Assembly (NCBI GenBank): GCA_003096235.1
Contig: PIXT01000059.1
Span: forward strand, 1 to 13,553
DNA: 13,553 nucleotides
Direction: 5' to 3'
Origin: Candidatus Bathyarchaeum sp.
GTDB taxonomy: Archaea > Thermoproteota > Bathyarchaeia > Bathyarchaeales > Bathyarchaeaceae
Part shown: positions 13,083 to 13,553 of the stretch, one piece after another
Numbering within the stretch: the first letter of the stretch is position 1
How the letters are laid out: each line of letters begins with the position of its first letter
Translations under genes and position numbers: made by a program
The notes under the pieces: model-generated
What the model saw: only the letters and a program-made list of their open reading frames with translations
The model's database searches: none
What the model was told of the DNA's origin: nothing

Positions 13083-13553
13083 TTGAAGACACTAAATGTT
13101 ATTTACTGTTGCAGAGTTGGCTTTGGTATTCTAGCCGCTATAGTAGCTGCATTAGTTGTGGACCTTAAAATGGGCGACCCCCTCATTAACGGCATAACTA
13201 TTGCGTTATTAGTCTACTTTCTTACATACTATCTCCTTAAATGGCAGTTTATGAACAAGGTGGAAAAACCAACCAAAATTCTTACAATGGGAATAGGCGC
13301 ATACTTTCTAATCTTTATCATGTTCTGGGTTCTATTAATCACTCCGTTTCTTGCAGCCCCAACCGCAACATTCAGCGTAGATTCACAAGACCTTGTAGTT
13401 GGAGAACCCATAACATTTAACGCAGCACTTAGTGAAGACTCGGACGGAGAAATAGTTAAATGGGTTTGGAATTTCGGAGATGAAACCAGCAGCGAAGAAG
13501 AAACCCCAACAGCCACGCACTACTATGATAATGCTGGAGAGTACACTGTTACA
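13083..13553 (+). CDS. Membrane-anchored PKD-domain protein, 3' end beyond the window
   Basis: An open frame of 157 codons runs to the right edge without a stop. The N-terminus holds three hydrophobic helices (about residues 9-28, 34-54 and 67-92). The Lys-rich loop between helices 2 and 3 (KWQFMNKVEKPTK) is expected inside, which places the N-terminus in the cytoplasm and everything after residue 92 outside. A PKD domain follows from about residue 93: P-x-A-x-F-S start, GEPITFNAALSEDSDGEI, WNFGDE and HYYDNAGEYTVT, cut by the window. The start is TTG 13083, the only possible one after an in-frame TAA at 13065, with GGGA (13073-13076) 6 nt upstream. PKD domains mediate extracellular protein or glycan contacts in archaeal surface proteins; the full product is probably longer with further repeats. 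Confidence 0.85.
   Translation, partial: MKTLNVIYCCRVGFGILAAIVAALVVDLKMGDPLINGITIALLVYFLTYYLLKWQFMNKVEKPTKILTMGIGAYFLIFIMFWVLLITPFLAAPTATFSVDSQDLVVGEPITFNAALSEDSDGEIVKWVWNFGDETSSEEETPTATHYYDNAGEYTVT

Noticed and set aside
12880..13092. 70-codon minus-strand frame in the spacer before the PKD membrane gene
   Set aside because: No SD, odd composition, and it overlaps the start region of the convincing plus-strand PKD gene.
13229..13516. 95-codon minus-strand frame at the right edge
   Set aside because: It is antisense to the clear three-helix/PKD coding frame.
1..13553. CRISPR array, tRNA, insertion sequence or att site
   Set aside because: Reading both strands I saw no regularly spaced direct repeats, no tRNA T-loop/acceptor pattern, no transposase or integrase motif and no terminal repeats with target duplication.

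Overview
The window looks like a chromosomal stretch from an AT-rich archaeon. The strongest marker is a full-length NFACT/RqcH-type protein in its archaeal form. Supporting signs are TATA-like boxes about 50 bp upstream of several starts, leaders with short Shine-Dalgarno (SD) sequences, a probable leaderless NUDIX gene, frequent TTG/GTG starts, many small zinc-ribbon proteins, a stand-alone asparagine-synthetase domain and PKD surface proteins. A Bathyarchaeia-like (Thermoproteota) source is my best guess, by inference from gene content only. I see no rRNA, tRNA, CRISPR array, transposase or integrase.

Layout, left to right. (1) 68-2134, plus strand: a tight operon of a four-helix membrane protein, an ArsB/NhaD/P-type permease and an 86-residue soluble protein. 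(2) 2295-2696, minus: a zinc-ribbon/coiled-coil protein. (3) 2907-4281, plus: a probable operon of a 33-residue microprotein, a small zinc-ribbon protein and an asparagine-synthetase (AsnB C-terminal) protein that lacks the glutaminase domain and ends in its own zinc ribbon. (4) 4430-4981, minus, and 5062-6597, plus: a divergent pair, an ADP-ribose-pyrophosphatase-like NUDIX enzyme and an M32 carboxypeptidase, apparently sharing one symmetric TATA element. (5) 6753-7025, plus: a small HNH-fold protein that has lost two of the usual histidines, followed by a palindrome and a terminator-like hairpin in a gene-free stretch of about 400 bp. (6) 7422-9926, minus: an 834-residue secreted multidomain protein (PKD plus a C-terminal module that I recall mainly from bacterial exoproteins). 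(7) 10065-12068, minus: RqcH, preceded by two or three small minus-strand genes, two of which encode tiny membrane proteins. (8) 13083 to the right edge, plus: the start of a three-helix membrane protein with an extracellular PKD domain, cut by the window.

Functionally the window mixes housekeeping (ribosome rescue, peptide turnover, nucleotide clean-up), ion or anion transport, nitrogen or PP-loop chemistry, and cell-surface proteins. I found no obvious defence island or mobile element. The most unusual items are the residue-deficient HNH protein, the microprotein/zinc-ribbon/AsnB-like operon, the three-gene permease operon with altered permease motifs, and the bacterial-looking tail of the surface protein.
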